In this document: positions 43,541 through 54,785 of the stretch, one piece after another
Numbering within the stretch: position 1 is the stretch's first letter
Layout of the letters: each line of letters opens with the position of its first letter
Assembly: GCF_040954645.1 (NCBI RefSeq)
Contig: NC_092808.1
Location: 17,241,383-17,305,382 of the forward strand
Source: Diabrotica undecimpunctata
Taxonomy: Eukaryota; Arthropoda; Insecta; Coleoptera; Chrysomelidae
Length of the DNA: 64,000 nucleotides
Direction of reading: 5' to 3'
Notes under the pieces: model-generated
Databases searched by the model: none
Told to the model about the DNA's origin: nothing
The model's input: the letters and a program-made list of their open reading frames with translations, nothing else
Position numbers and translations under genes: made by a program

Positions 43541-44008
43541 CGCCCCCCCTAGCCGATTGAGAATGCTTCGATGTTATGTGTTCTCTACTCTTCTTTATGG
43601 CTTGGAAGCGTGGACACTAAAACAAGTCCATCTGCATAAGTTGGCCGCCTTTGAATTTTGGTGTTCAGACGAATCCTACGAATGTCATGGATTCAAAGAA
43701 TGTCAAACGTGGAAGTAACTAGAAAGATAGGAAACGAGGCGGGAATAATATTAACTATCAAAAGACGAAAACTTGAGTACTTAGGACATCTGATGAGAGA
43801 GCAAAAATACGCATTATTACAACTTATTATGCAAGGCAAAATCCGAGGAAAGCGAAATGTGGGAAGACGAAGAATATCCTGGCTTAATAACTTAAGGGAA
43901 TGGTTTGAATGCAGTAGTGCAGAACTTTTTAGAGCGTCAGTCAACAGAGTCCGCAAAGCCATGATGATTTCCAACCTTCGATAAAAGATGGAACTTAAAG
44001 AAGAAGAA
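43541..44008 (+). mobile_element. GAA-tailed LINE insertion, 468 bp
   Basis: 5'-truncated copy in plus orientation, encoding RMLRCYVFSTLLYGLEAWTL, a frameshift, then LEYLGHLMREQKYALLQLIM and GRRRISWLNNLREWF. It ends in AAAGAAGAAGAA. It is flanked by an exact 11 bp duplication GCCCCCTCAAC (43530-43540 and 44009-44019), inside the Gypsy pol. Confidence 0.88.
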
Positions 44009-44257
44009 GCCCCCTCAACAATAAAAAAAATGCATTCTTTTTCCCTTTTATTTGTCTTAACAAGTAATCTAATTTGTCCTTTTGGTGCAACTATCGAGCC
44101 ATGATAAACTTTTAACATAATGGTGTTTGGTTCTATATTGACCTGAATAAACTTTTGTTTATATATATTTTATGGTAAATAAGACAGTCCTGTCCCCGTA
44201 TCAACCTAAAACCTTATGGGTATATCATTAAGTAATACCTGCATTTTGGTTGGCTCT

Positions 44258-46041
44258 TCTTCTTCTTCTTCTTTATGTGCCGTATTCTTAGGGAAGGTTG
44301 GCGATGACCTCTGCAAAGTCTTCCCTATTTTGGGCTTTCCTTATTAAACTTTGAAAGTCTAATCCTGTCCAATCTTTGATGTTGCGCAGCCAGGTCATTT
44401 GTCGTCTACCCGGGCCGCGTCTGCCTTCTATTTTCCCTTCTATAATAAACTGAAGGAAGTTATACCTGTCGTGTCTAAATATGTGTCCAAGATAAGACGT
44501 TTTATGCTTCTTGACAATTTCTGTGAGTTCACGTTCTCTATTCATACGCCTTAAAACTTCTTCATTTCTAACGCGGTCGATCCATGGAATTTTCAGCATA
44601 CGACGAAATACCCACATCTCAAAGCTCTCTAAACGTCGTAACGAGCTGACTGTTAACGTCCAAGCTTCCACACCGTGTAATAGTACACTATATACATAAC
44701 ACTTTATCATGCGGTATCGTAGGGACAAATTAAGATTACGGGTAGTGAGTAACTGTGGCATCTTTAAGAAGATGTTTCTTGCCTGTTCTATTCTACATTT
44801 AACCTCTTGTTCTTGGTCTAAGGTTTCATGTATCCAACAGCCTAGATACTTAAACTTTTACACTTGTTCAACTAGATTGTTGTTGTCTAGTATGTTTATA
44901 ACTGGTGTGTGTTTTTTTGAAATTACCATTGTTTTGGTTTTTTTTACATTCACCTTAAGGCCGTATAGTTCTCCTTATCGCACAACTTTGGTTAACAGAA
45001 TTTGTAGTTCTTCTTCACTGCCAGCAATCAGTACTGTATCATCGGCATACCTGATATTGTTCACAATTTTTCAATTGACTTTTATTCCTTCTTGTGCTTC
45101 ATCTAGAGCATGTGCAAAGATGTCCTCTGAGTACAAGTTGAATAATAATGGTGATAGTATACAACCTTGTGTAACTCCTCTTTGGATGTTTATGGTTTCA
45201 GTATCACCCATTTCAGTTCTGACAGAGGCGTTTTGGTTCCAGTAGAGTTCACGTATTGTATTAATGTCGTTTGGATCCAGGTTCTTTTTTGCAAGCATTC
45301 TATTAGCTGATCGTGTTTGACTTTGTCAAAAGCCTTTTCATAATCTATAAAGCACAAGTAGACTTCTTTTTGTTGATCTTGACACTTTTGCATGAGAACA
45401 ATGAAACTGAACAAAGCTTCTCGAGTTCCCATACCGTTTCGAAAGCCAAATTGTTCCGGGCCCATATCTTCTTCGCATTTTTTGTAAATTCTGTTATGGA
45501 TAATTTTTAGAAATAGCTTCAGAATATGGGGCATGAGACTTATTAATCGAAAGTCGTTACATTTTTTTGCGTAGTTTGATTTGGGTATAGGCACAAACGT
45601 AGACGTTAACCAATCTTGTGGAATTGTACCAGTCTTGTATATACTGTTGAAGAGTGTTGATAATAGTTCTAAATTGTCTTCTTCCAAAAGTTGTATAATT
45701 TCACTATAAACGTAGTCAGGTCCAGAGGCTTTTCCAGTTTTCATATTTTTTAAGGCGTACTTTATTTCTGATGTTATGATGGGCAAGTCGTTATTTTCGA
45801 TGTTTGTTTGTCTATCAATATTTATTGTTCTATCGTCTGAGAATAGGTTTTGTATGTATGTTCGCCATTCAACGCTTATTTCTTCTATTGTGGTCAGGAC
45901 TCTATCATCCGTGCTTGTTATTGTGCCACACTGCCTAGCGTTTCTGATCCCACACATTTCTTTAATTTTCTTATGGAGAAGTCTATCATCATGTTTATTC
46001 TGTAGGTCTTCTATCTCTTCGCAAGTTTCTACAAGCCACTC
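44258..46041 (-). mobile_element. GAA-tailed LINE insertion, 1.78 kb
   Basis: Antisense copy with a TTCTTCTTC tail at its 3' end, flanked by the 11 bp duplication TGGTTGGCTCT (44247-44257 and 46042-46052). The coding part starts within the linker before RT. 45190-45957 has MKTGKASGPDYVYSEII and CFIDYEKAFDKVKHDQL, 45071-45298 has RGVTQGCILSPLLFNLYSED, and 44288-44761 has the C-terminus (FEMWVFRRMLKIPWIDRVRN). Frameshifts near 45190-45300 and stops near 45060 and 44860 break it. The endonuclease domain is missing by 5' truncation. Confidence 0.88.
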
Positions 46042-46600
46042 TGGTTGGCTCTAAGAAATCATTTTCTAAACTAAAAATATCAACATTAAAAAAATCCAAT
46101 GTCTGAACCTCTGGCTCTTTGTTTGCCTGAATACTAAAATTTTTGTTTTGCAAGCCTTAACAATATGCCTTTTCTTTTTAAAGTTCTTGCATGTATAACT
46201 TTTAAATTTAGAATTTTTGAAATCGTGATTGGCTTTATTTCAATGCAAACATAGTACATTATTAGAATTTACCTTCATATTTGTCTTTCTATTATACTCT
46301 GAACTTGTCTTAAAATGTCCTTGCTTCACTTCAGTCTGCCTTAGTATACTTGCATTATTCTTCCCATAGTTGATATTAACCTCTCTAGCTTCCCTCATAG
46401 AAGCTTTTTTTGACACAGCAATTTCACCGTAGTTACACGTTCGTCCTTAAATGTATCTTTTTTTTGCTACCTGTGAAAGACTATAACATCTTCGTCCTGT
46501 ATTTTTCGTCCACATTTCATTTGATCCTCGTAATCTTTGTCATTTGAAACAAGCTGCTATTAATAAAGACACAGATGTTATGTAGGTTCAAAACTGTAAA

Positions 46601-46989
46601 TTGTCGAGCCTTATAAATATGTAACATGGTACATTTATGTCGCAATGTAGGTTGCTACGTTGTACATGATTAAAATTCACGGACCCTTTTAAAGTTTGAA
46701 ATGCACCAGGCACGCTTTCTACAGAGCGTTGGTTGGTAAACTTTGATTTTAAAATGAAAAAAGATTCAAATTTGCGTAGGTTTCGTCAGCTAATCAACAA
46801 GACAATTTGGAGTTGGATATTCTACAGGTGTGAATGTTTATTTGTGTATACTGATTGCAATATTGGAATTTAAAATAAAAATCACCTGAAATAGTAAAAC
46901 AATATTGGAATAAACAATAGCACTCGTTTTTTTTTTAAGTTTTAAGTTTGTAATAAATGACTCGCGCGACTCGCGCGACTCTATTAAAG
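46601..46989. other. No recognised gene
   Basis: Spacer between the Gypsy remnant and the next LINE. A GACTCGCGC repeat (three tandem-like copies) lies at about 46960-46980. Confidence 0.35.
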
Positions 46990-47164
46990 CGTGACAGACG
47001 GAAGAAGAAAGAATGGATGTCTGATGAGAAAGACGTAAATTCAAGAATAAAAATGCAGAAAAATACCAGCAGATCCACAAAATCATAAGAACGAAAATTC
47101 TAGAAGCCAAAGAAAAATGGTTTTCCAACGAATGCAGGGAAATAGAACAATACGAACGAAAATA

Positions 47165-48469
47165 AAGTCGGTTCGCTATATTTACGCGGGTTTCGGATTA
47201 AAAATTTTATTGTAAGTACCCAGTTTTAATTACCTGCTCTTTGGGGAAATATCAACTGGTCAAATGAAATGAAAAATAATCCATAACTTTTTTTAATTAA
47301 ATAATAATGGAAAATCTTTTATATAATTGATAGTATAATGTGGCTAATATAAACCTAATAATAATTTTATATTACACTTCACACAGAAAATATGGTCTAT
47401 GTATATTTGTTCCATGGAGAGAATTTCTAATGAAAAATAAAAAAATTTAACTTGCCAACAAAAATGAAAATCAGTCATTATCATCAAAAATATCATAATC
47501 GTCATCATCATCACTGTCATCTCCATTAATTGTTATTATGATTGGACTGGGCTCACTTAAACCTGGAAAAAGTTTTTCATGTAACCATTTTACAAACATT
47601 TCTGTGTTCATATTATCGTGATAGTCACTTGATTTTGATTTAGATGAAAATATTAAATCAGCACCTTCTATAAAACCCGATTTCCCTCCTGCATGTAAAA
47701 TTATGTGTCGCTTCCCTTCTCCATCAGTATGTTTGATAGACTTTACGTTATCATCTTGCCATATTCTCTTGGTTGCACCCCTAGAAAATATCCATGTTTC
47801 GTCTAAATATATAAAATTTGCCCTTTCTTCTTTTAATTTAGAATATTTTCTTAGAAAGTTAATTCTTTTATGCACAACAGAACTTCTTTCACAAAGGGCT
47901 TTTCTGTTATCCTCCTTTTGAAATTTGAAACCCAAAACATGTTCCTTGTTGGCTCGCATTCGATAAATGGTATTACGAACTTCAAATTTTTTTCCATCTG
48001 GAATATCTTTCGTTTTCAATGATAGGCGAGTTTTTCGGTGATCTTCTTTCGGCCGTTCATTATTGCGATTTTGTAATACTCCTCTTAGTTTGGTTTCACT
48101 AATTCCTAGAGCATCACATACGCGTTGTTGAACAGACATTACCGATTTTAAAGGACCGCCATTTTCTTTTTCATCCGTAAAATACTTATGTACACTACAA
48201 ATTAGACTATCTACATCTAACACACGTCTAGGCACTTTTAAATATTTCCACCAAACATACAATGTCAACACTGGCAAAGAATCAATTCAACTGCAATATT
48301 GTAACAAATTTATACCTACCCTAATGTTATTTTAATATATTTTAAAATATGACCATTAATGCAGTTTTTACCTAATTTTCTGGGAAGTCGTTTACTGCAA
48401 CTGGTTATCAATGAGTCATTAGCATAATTTTGTTAATCCGAAACCCGCGTAAATATAGCGAACCGACTA
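47165..48469 (-). mobile_element. Mariner-like element (IS630/Tc1 superfamily), 1305 bp
   Basis: Inverted ends AGTCGGTTCGCTATATTTAC, continuing to about 36 bp, with TA duplications at 47163-47164 and 48470-48471. Removing it restores the LINE reading frame (ERK then YDSYNMHKK), which confirms the boundaries. Confidence 0.9.
47471..48277 (-). pseudogene. Mariner-like transposase with central deletion
   Basis: 268 codons. The N-terminal helical region is followed by the first catalytic aspartate in FIYLDETWIFSRG, then RHIILHAGGKSGFIEGADL and MFVKWLHEKLFPGL. At SEPSPIIITINGDDSDDD the frame jumps into an acidic tail. The usual segment with DNASYHS (second aspartate) and the YNPIE third-motif region is absent, while a typical acidic C-terminus is kept. 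This implies an in-frame internal deletion. The copy cannot transpose itself. Confidence 0.8.
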
Positions 48470-50229
48470 TACGACAGTTACAATATGCACAAAAAAATAA
48501 AATCATGAGTCAATCAAGAATCAATGACAAACAAGAGGAAATTCAATAAGTCGCCCAACAGCATAAAAGATGGCGATGGAAATCTTATCTCGGAGCCATC
48601 AACGATCTTAGAAACACGGAAATCATACATAGAAAAATTATTTGCATCTGACAGGACTGATGATCACCTATATGGAGAAGGAGAAACAGGACCTTCAATC
48701 CTTAAATCGGAGATAGAAGATGCCATTGCAGCACTAAAAAACAATAAGTCAGCAGGTCCGGACAATGTACCCTGCGAAATATTAAAGATCCTATGTAAAT
48801 CAGACAAACAGTTCCTTGATAATCTAGTTGAACTTTTTAACAACATATATAATAGCGGTAAAATCCCGGAGAACTGGCTGCAGTCAACATTTATTACAAT
48901 CCCGAAGAAACCAAATGCCCAGATCTGTGATGACTACCGGCTTATAAGCTTGATTAATCATGACACTAAAGCGTTCACTAAGATCATTCATAGAAGAATA
49001 TATGATAAATGTGAGTCAAATATTGATAGATCGCAGTTTGGCTTTCGGAAAGCACTTGGAACTAGAGAAGCAATTTTCGCTCTCCAGGTGCTTATACAGC
49101 GGTGTAGAGACGTTGATAAGGACATGTATTTGTGCTTTGTAGATTTTAGAAAAGCATTTGACAATGTCAATGATGAACAATTGATAGATATTCTGCGAAA
49201 GACAGGTATTGACGACAAGGACATTCGAATTGTGGCAAACCTATACTAGGATCAAACAGCAAGAGCAAAAATTGGCAACAAACTCACTGAAAGTGTGCAG
49301 ATCAAAAGAGGTGTCCGTCAGGGGTGTATATTATCCCCACTCCTATTCAATATTTATTCCGAAGAAATATTTAACAAAGGTATGGAAAATGCAAATGAGG
49401 GCATAAAAATAAACGGCGAGTTAACAAACAATATAAGATATGCCGACGACACGGTCATCCTTGTCAGTACCATAGACGAATTACAGCAGGTAATGGAAAG
49501 AGTTTATTCAGTTAGTGAGGAATACGGCCTAAGCCTCAACTTGAAGAAGACAAAGTGGATGCTGATAAGCAGGAAGCAACAGCCTGCTCGACAGTTACGG
49601 ATAAGTAACATACTAATTGACCATGTAGAATCTTATGTGTACCTTGGCACCAACGTAAATGCAAAATGGGAACAGGCCACAGAAATTAAGGCGAGAATAG
49701 AACGAGCTAGAGCAACATTTAGCAATATGAAAAAGCTCCTCATAAGCAGAGATTTGTCTCTTCCCCTAAAACTACGTCTAGTTAAATGCTACATTTTTCC
49801 GATCTTACTGTATGGTGTGGAGGCCTGGACGCTGACGGAGACGCTCACGAGAAAACTAGAAGCATTCGAAATGTGGGTGTACCAATGCATTCTTCGTATA
49901 TCCTGGACCGAACATGTCACCAACATAGAGGTAATCCAAAGAATCGGAAAGGAGAAAGAAATCGTGAATACAATTAAACAAAGAAAGCTTGAATATCTAG
50001 GCCACATATTGAGACACGATAAGTACCGTCTACTGCAATTGATTGTCCAAGGAAAAATAGACAGTAAACGAGGGCCAGGCAGGAGAAGACACTCGTGGCT
50101 CCAAAATCTGAGGAAGTGGTTCGGGCTCACATCGGTCGAACTATTTAGAAGCGCCGCAAACAAGATCAGAATTGCCATGTTAATAGCCAACGTTCGCAAC
50201 GGACAGGGCACTTGAAGAAGAAGAAGAAT

Positions 50230-50404
50230 GAATGACTTTCAAGCATCATATAGATATCTTGGGTTTATAGTCATCTACATTATAAAATAAAATTGTTATA
50301 TTTTACAGGCTTATACTTGTGAGGATGCTACATAAAGTTATCAGTATAACCTAATATAACGAAATTTCATTAGATTTTCTTTTTCCTAATTATAAACTAT
50401 TCTA
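50230..50404. other. Spacer, no feature
   Basis: Short AT-rich stretch after the LINE tail. Confidence 0.3.
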
Positions 50405-50650
50405 CATTTACTCATTTCTTCTAACTCCGTCCAGCATCCGTCTATCTATATTTCCAGCCAGGTTTTACAGTTCGCCTCAAAGCTAGCTCGCCCACTAGTT
50501 CGTGTCTCCTTTTCAATGATTTTCTTCCAGATTTCTTCTCGTTTTTTAAGGATTCTGGCTCAAAGCTTTCTTTTCAATAGCAGCATCTAGTTTCCTAAGA
50601 GTATGGCCAAGCCACCTGTACTTACTGCATTTAAACACTCATTTGAACAG
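50405..50650 (-). pseudogene. RTE-like LINE C-terminal scrap
   Basis: On the minus strand YRWLGHTLRKLDAAIEKKAL followed by a stop-ridden EEIWKKIIEKETRTS-type region, the usual C-terminus of another RTE-like family. Confidence 0.55.
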
Positions 50651-51085
50651 TTGTCCTCCATAATTAATCGTTTGAAATGATATCAGGCCAATAAATATTC
50701 GTTATTAACCTGAGATTACAATTAATATACTCTTGACTTTGTGATGTTAGTTTTCTATCTATTTTCCATGTTCACAGTAAGTGTACAGAAGAACAGACTT
50801 AACTTTGATGTTTAGAATGCAAAGCTTGGTATTTTCCGGTTATGACCTTAAAAAAAGCACCAACAATAGTGACGCCACACGTTAATATAATAAAATGACG
50901 TGTATAAAACGAGGTCCTAGTGATCCTAACATATACTTTCAAAGGCCTAAGAGAGTTCATATATCTAGGCTCACAAATCAACCAACCACAATAAGACAGC
51001 AAGAGCTTATCAACCTGTCCTCACCTAAGTGACAGAAAATTGGACCTTGACGAGAAGCGATGAAGAGGACCTAGCCTGCTTTCAA
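50651..51085 (+). pseudogene. Spacer with a small RT thumb scrap
   Basis: Around 50930-51000 the plus strand reads LREFIYLGSQINQPQ, an RT thumb motif; the rest is unassigned. Nothing else was recognised from 50651 to 50925. Confidence 0.4.
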
Positions 51086-51139
51086 TGTTAAACTCTTAGA
51101 CCTATATCTTTTTATATAGACATGACTCTGTCTGTTTTT

Positions 51140-51985
51140 CTATGTGCCTCCTGTAAGTCGTCTTCCTACTGATCGTCTTCCTATTGTGGAACCGTCTCTT
51201 GCTGTCTTTACGACTCTATTTTTTGTCATTATGCTTAAATGATCGTTCCATTCTACTCTTCTATTTCTTACCCAGTTCTTAATATTCTCCACCTTGCATC
51301 TACGTCGTATATCTGTACTTATAGCTCTGTCCCATAGTGTCTTACCATCAATTTTTCTAAGTGTTTTCATCCCTGCTCTTTCTAACATCCTTTTTGTCCT
51401 CTCTGTGTCAGGTCTTGTTTCTGCCGCGTATGTCATTATTGGTCTGATGACTGTTTTGTAAATTCTGCCTTTCGTTTCTTTGCAGTTATTTTTATTTCTC
51501 CATTTTGTTTCATTTAGGCAGCCTGCGCCTCTGTTTGCTCTATTCACTTGATCTTCCACTTCAGTTTCGAGCTTTCCGTATCTACATATTGTGATGCTTA
51601 GATATTTAAACTCCATTACTTGTTCTATTATCTGATCTTCCAGCTCCAATTTACATCTTAGTAAATTTGCTGTGGTAACCATGCATTTTGTCTTTTTTGG
51701 GGAAATTAACATGTTAAATTTTCTGGTGGTTATATTAAATTGGTGCAGCATACGTTGTAAATCATCTTCACTTTGAGAGAGTAGTATTGCGTCGTCTGCA
51801 TAAGTTGTTTTTCTCCCATTTGGTATCCTTTTTTAGTTCTTACTTTTTTTATTATTTCATCCATAATCAGGTTGAACAATAGAGGACTCAGAGAGTCTCC
51901 CTGTCTTTTTCCTTTGCCAGCTTCAATAGGGTCGGTTAGTTCTTCTTCTACTTTTACTTTCATTGTGTTGTTTTGGTAGATATTT
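51140..51985 (-). pseudogene. RTE-like LINE RT and C-terminal fragment
   Basis: 51730-51963 contains GKGKRQGDSLSPLLFNLIMD; 51140-51751 starts in the thumb (MLHQFNITTRKFNMLISPKK), with FKYLSITI and the C-terminal RRVEWNDHLSIM. The catalytic box falls at a frame break near 51780-51830 (a YADDAILL-like reading can be seen across frames). Inactive. Confidence 0.75.
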
Positions 51986-52357
51986 TCGATCGTTTTGAGG
52001 CGACTTTGACAAGGCGTTCCTGGAGGATGGAATATGTTGCAAGCTCTATAATTTTGAGCTCTATAGTCTTTACGTTCAGTCTGAGATCATTAGATCCCTC
52101 AAAATAAATAGGCTGCGGTGGCTAGCCCACATATAGAGAATGGACGAGTTCGAGCCTCGAAATCGCATTTATAACCAAAGACCGGATGAAAGACGTATGA
52201 GAGGCAGACACATATCATGAAATAAGGACCAGGTGGAGGAAAACTTAAAAGTATTGAGAGTACGAAACTGGAAAACCAAGAGGAAGAATCGGGAGGAATG
52301 GACACTGAGCCTGGAACAGATCAAAATCTATAATGGGTTGTAAAGCCAAGATTGATT
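51986..52357 (+). pseudogene. RTE-like LINE C-terminal fragment
   Basis: Plus strand: YNFELYSLYV then LKINRLRWLAHI, a stop, RMDEFEPRNRIYN and WKTKRKNREEWTLSLEQ. It ends TTGTAAAGCCAAGATTGATTG, the same kind of 3' end as 1620-1650. Confidence 0.65.
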
Positions 52358-52480
52358 GAAACATTTTTTTTTAACTAAAGTTTGTATCATAAGAAGATAC
52401 TTGTTTTTGCAATTATATATTGAAACATAAGACAATTATTGTTTAAGTTGAAAAGTAGTAATTTTTAAACTTTTTTCCAG
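52358..52480. other. Spacer leading to an acceptor-like tract
   Basis: AT-rich; ends in AACTTTTTTCCAG. Confidence 0.3.
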
Positions 52481-52633
52481 GATTTTATATAATGACACCT
52501 ACAAGGCATGCGTGGTTATGCAATGCGTATTTGTAACACACAGTACTTAATGGCTTCAAGATGTTATGGTACTTATGAGGAGAACCTAAATGTCCGAGAC
52601 CCTGCCAGGGGTCGTGGTTGGCCCGTATACAAG
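52481..52633 (+). other. Orphan exon-like segment
   Basis: 153 bp bounded by a good acceptor (TTTTTTCCAG) and donor (AAG/GTACGT). One frame reads ILYNDTYKACVVMQC before a stop, faintly like a lipocalin C-terminus; another reads MRGYAMRICNTQYLMASRCY and stays open to the donor. Base composition is richer in GC than the flanks. No partner exon was recognised. It may be a host exon or a captured one. Confidence 0.25.
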
Positions 52634-52979
52634 GTACGTCAATAATTCACCTATTATTAACATTAATATTTTTTAAATTATTTAAATATTCATATTCATA
52701 TTAAATATTTATATTTGAGAACACATAATAATCGGAGGAAGCTCAACAAATGCGAAGAAAGCAATTCGAAGCTCAACTCATGAATTTTTGCCATTTTCAT
52801 AGCTGTCTAGTAAGCTAGTGCATTATTTTGAAGAGACAACACTTTTTTCTTCTGCGTATGGGGCTGTTTATTACTGATGCACTTAATTTGAGCGTTAATG
52901 CACAATATATTGGTTATAGATAGTTTTAAATTTTTCATGATATTCAATTGAAATTAAAATGAAATTAAAATTAAACTTA

Positions 52980-53118
52980 AAATTGACTTAAATATAAAAG
53001 ATATTGACAAGTCAAATATTGTTAATATCTAACTTGACCGCGACCGAATGCAACTCATTAAACACATTCTGCACTACGTGTTACATAATTTCTGCAACAA
53101 TACTATGGCAAACGTAGG
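52980..53118 (-). repeat. Mariner family B terminal region, third copy
   Basis: GACAAGTCAAATATTGTTAA, TATCTAACTTGACC and CTACGTGTTACATAATTTCT match the sequence at 30280-30360, the family B 5' flank. No transposase is attached. Confidence 0.6.
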
Positions 53119-53500
53119 GAGAGTTCCCCAAAATGGGAACCCCATCAGATTTTGTGACAAAGTGAAAATTTGTAATAAATAAAATATTTTACACAATTAT
53201 GTAGTTAACATATGTTTCTTGAGGTACCAGAAAATGGATATTTTGTACATTTTGTTGCAAAAAATGCAAGTTTCTTCGTATTTTTTTTTGTCTTCTTCAT
53301 TAGAGGACGTATCAGAATTTCCAGCATGACTCTTTTTATTTTTACGCATATTTTGGGTAGACAAACCATTGTTTTATTTTATTATCTTGGGCGTTGGCAG
53401 GACTGGTTGTCAAGTCTTTTTTTTCTTTAATAGATTATCACTGGAAGTTGTAGATTTTTTATTTTTTTTTTGAAAACTATTCACTAGTCACTATTCTTTT
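53119..53500. other. No recognised gene
   Basis: AT-rich with long T runs; the 53212-53430 ORF is Phe-rich and without motifs. Confidence 0.35.
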
Positions 53501-54735
53501 TTACACGCTCCTTTTCTTGAGGGGGGGGGGCATCAAAACTTTTGGTGAAAGCAGAAAAGATTTGGGCGACTTAGACCCACCTATTGAAGTAGGGGGCTTA
53601 GGAGAAGCTTCTTTATAGGGCTCAGGAGAAGCGTCTTGAGAAGGCGCAGTATGAAGAAGAAGAGTGTTATATTCTATTGTTTGTAGTGGTGGTAGTAGTG
53701 GCACGTGATATCTGCTATAATACTCAGAATTGTGGTTTTTTTGTTCTGTGGTATCTGACGGGGCAAACACTTAATCAAGGAATACATCTCTATTGCTGGG
53801 AAATATCAACATCCCTGGCATAAAATTTAATATAGCATTCATATAGGTGTTTAAGGTCATCAGTACACCTCGTTCTGCTGAAGACAAACAACCCACTTGG
53901 TTTTTACCACGCAGAGCAAGGATTTTGGAAGGCTTGTTGGGTGATAAATTATGTTGCGTATACAAAGATTCAAGCAAACCAAAAATATTCTTTACTGCTG
54001 CTCAATTAAAACCTTTGGCTTTTGCCAATGAGGTTTTTTCAGGACGTAATGCTAATTGGGGGTGTTGTCTTAGAAAGCCGGAAAGCCAATGTTTACCAGC
54101 CATTTTCTTATCTTCAGCAAACACGTGTGAAATGTTATTTTTTACGGCTAAATTGAAAGCTAATTTTCTTAAATCTCGTAAGATAAAACCAAACAATCTT
54201 TCTTCTAAATATAAAGTATAATCCACAAGCTTATTTTCTCGCGCGGAAATCATAGTCTTAAATCTACCCAATCTTTTTTCTGCAGCTTCTTTCGATCTCA
54301 ATTCTTTTTAAAATCCACAAGGAAACTAAATTGCTGTAGCTAGCTGTATACGATGTATCACAAAAAATTTCTTTATAAAACGTATAATATTAAAAAAACT
54401 CTATCGGCCTACATCGCACAACGTTTTCGAAATTAATATTCCATCTGGATGTAAGTGTTTTAAGCCACTAAATACATGGGTAAAAACCCTTTAAGATTTT
54501 TCCCTTTTGTAGCCCGATAGGACTTTTTAATAGTATACCTTTTATAAAGGAATTTTTAAATAAATTTGTTTTTCAATTCTTTTTCTCGAGCTTCTTGTAC
54601 TTTGCGCTCCAAAGTAGTTAGTGGAATCGCGTACAGCTTCGATGCTTTCCTGTAACCAATATTGCCCTCTAACACTTCTTGAATGGCGGCCATACTCTCC
54701 TTGGACCAACTCTGTCTGTCTGTTTTTCATGTATA
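53501..54735 (-). pseudogene. Pogo/Tigger-like transposase pseudogene
   Basis: On the minus strand, about 54725-54590, in a frame different from the longest ORF, is QSWSKESMAAIQEVLEGNIG followed by KASKLYAIPLTTLERKV, a psq DNA-binding domain. The frame then resumes at 54301-54002 (ENKLVDYTLYLEERLFG, FAEDKKMAGKHWLSGFLRQH), the CENP-B HTH. A TGA at about 54002-54004 is followed in the same frame by NKPSKILALRGKNQVG and SAERGVLMTLNTYMNA, part of the DDE domain with a large deletion before it. After another stop, a Pro/Ser-rich C-terminus reaches 53501. The insertion at 54310-54572 splits the psq and CENP-B parts. Confidence 0.8.
54310..54572 (-). mobile_element. Hammerhead-like repeat, copy 5, with 12 bp target duplication
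   Basis: 263 bp flanked by TCAATTCTTTTT (54298-54309 and 54573-54584). It starts with AAAATCCACAAGGAAAC, the family terminus, and ends in an inverted copy of the TATACC..TATAAAGG stretch. The core near 54417-54450 (minus) is decayed: GATGGAAT-atta-ATTTC-GAAAAC. It disrupts the pogo-like transposase. Confidence 0.75.
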
Positions 54736-54785
54736 AAGACCCATGTTGAAATCTAAAAAAAGCACAATTATTTAGACAATGCAAT

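Larger units (their letters stand above)
40684..46600 (-). pseudogene. K02A2.6-like Gypsy element, decayed, host to two LINE insertions
   Basis: Minus-strand gag and pol scraps in element order. CxxC-type knuckle remnants CKNFKKKRHIVKAC lie near 46170; a protease with VDTGTGLSYL near 44210; pre-RT VPIPFEFREKVVKEIEKLKE (43217-43468); RT pieces 42978-43181 (KLDFLNAYNQLQV) and NYLDDVVVTGRDD near 42880; RNase H 41921-42472 (ILTDHKPLIALFG, DALSRLPVEEEE). Integrase runs through 41370-41627 (CTDNGPQFTSVEFSQ) and 41011-41352. Many frameshifts and stops. LTRs were not located. LINEs at 43541-44008 and 44258-46041 interrupt it. Confidence 0.8.
46990..50229 (+). mobile_element. GAA-tailed LINE, best preserved RT, split by a mariner-like insertion
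   Basis: Begins near 46990 with RRKKEWMSDE and KILEAKEKWFSNE-like pre-RT sequence, is interrupted at 47165-48469, and continues to a GAAGAAGAAGAA tail at 50229. RT runs in one frame from 48524 to 50215: NNKSAGPDNVPCEI, FVDFRKAFDNV, RGVRQGCILSPLLFNIYSEE, the catalytic box RYADDTVILV, then the C-terminus FEMWVYQCILRISW. Just one nonsense codon, TAG at 49247-49249, interrupts it where tryptophan is expected (LYW). The endonuclease is absent. It would have been the RT-domain half of an RTE-like protein. Confidence 0.85.
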
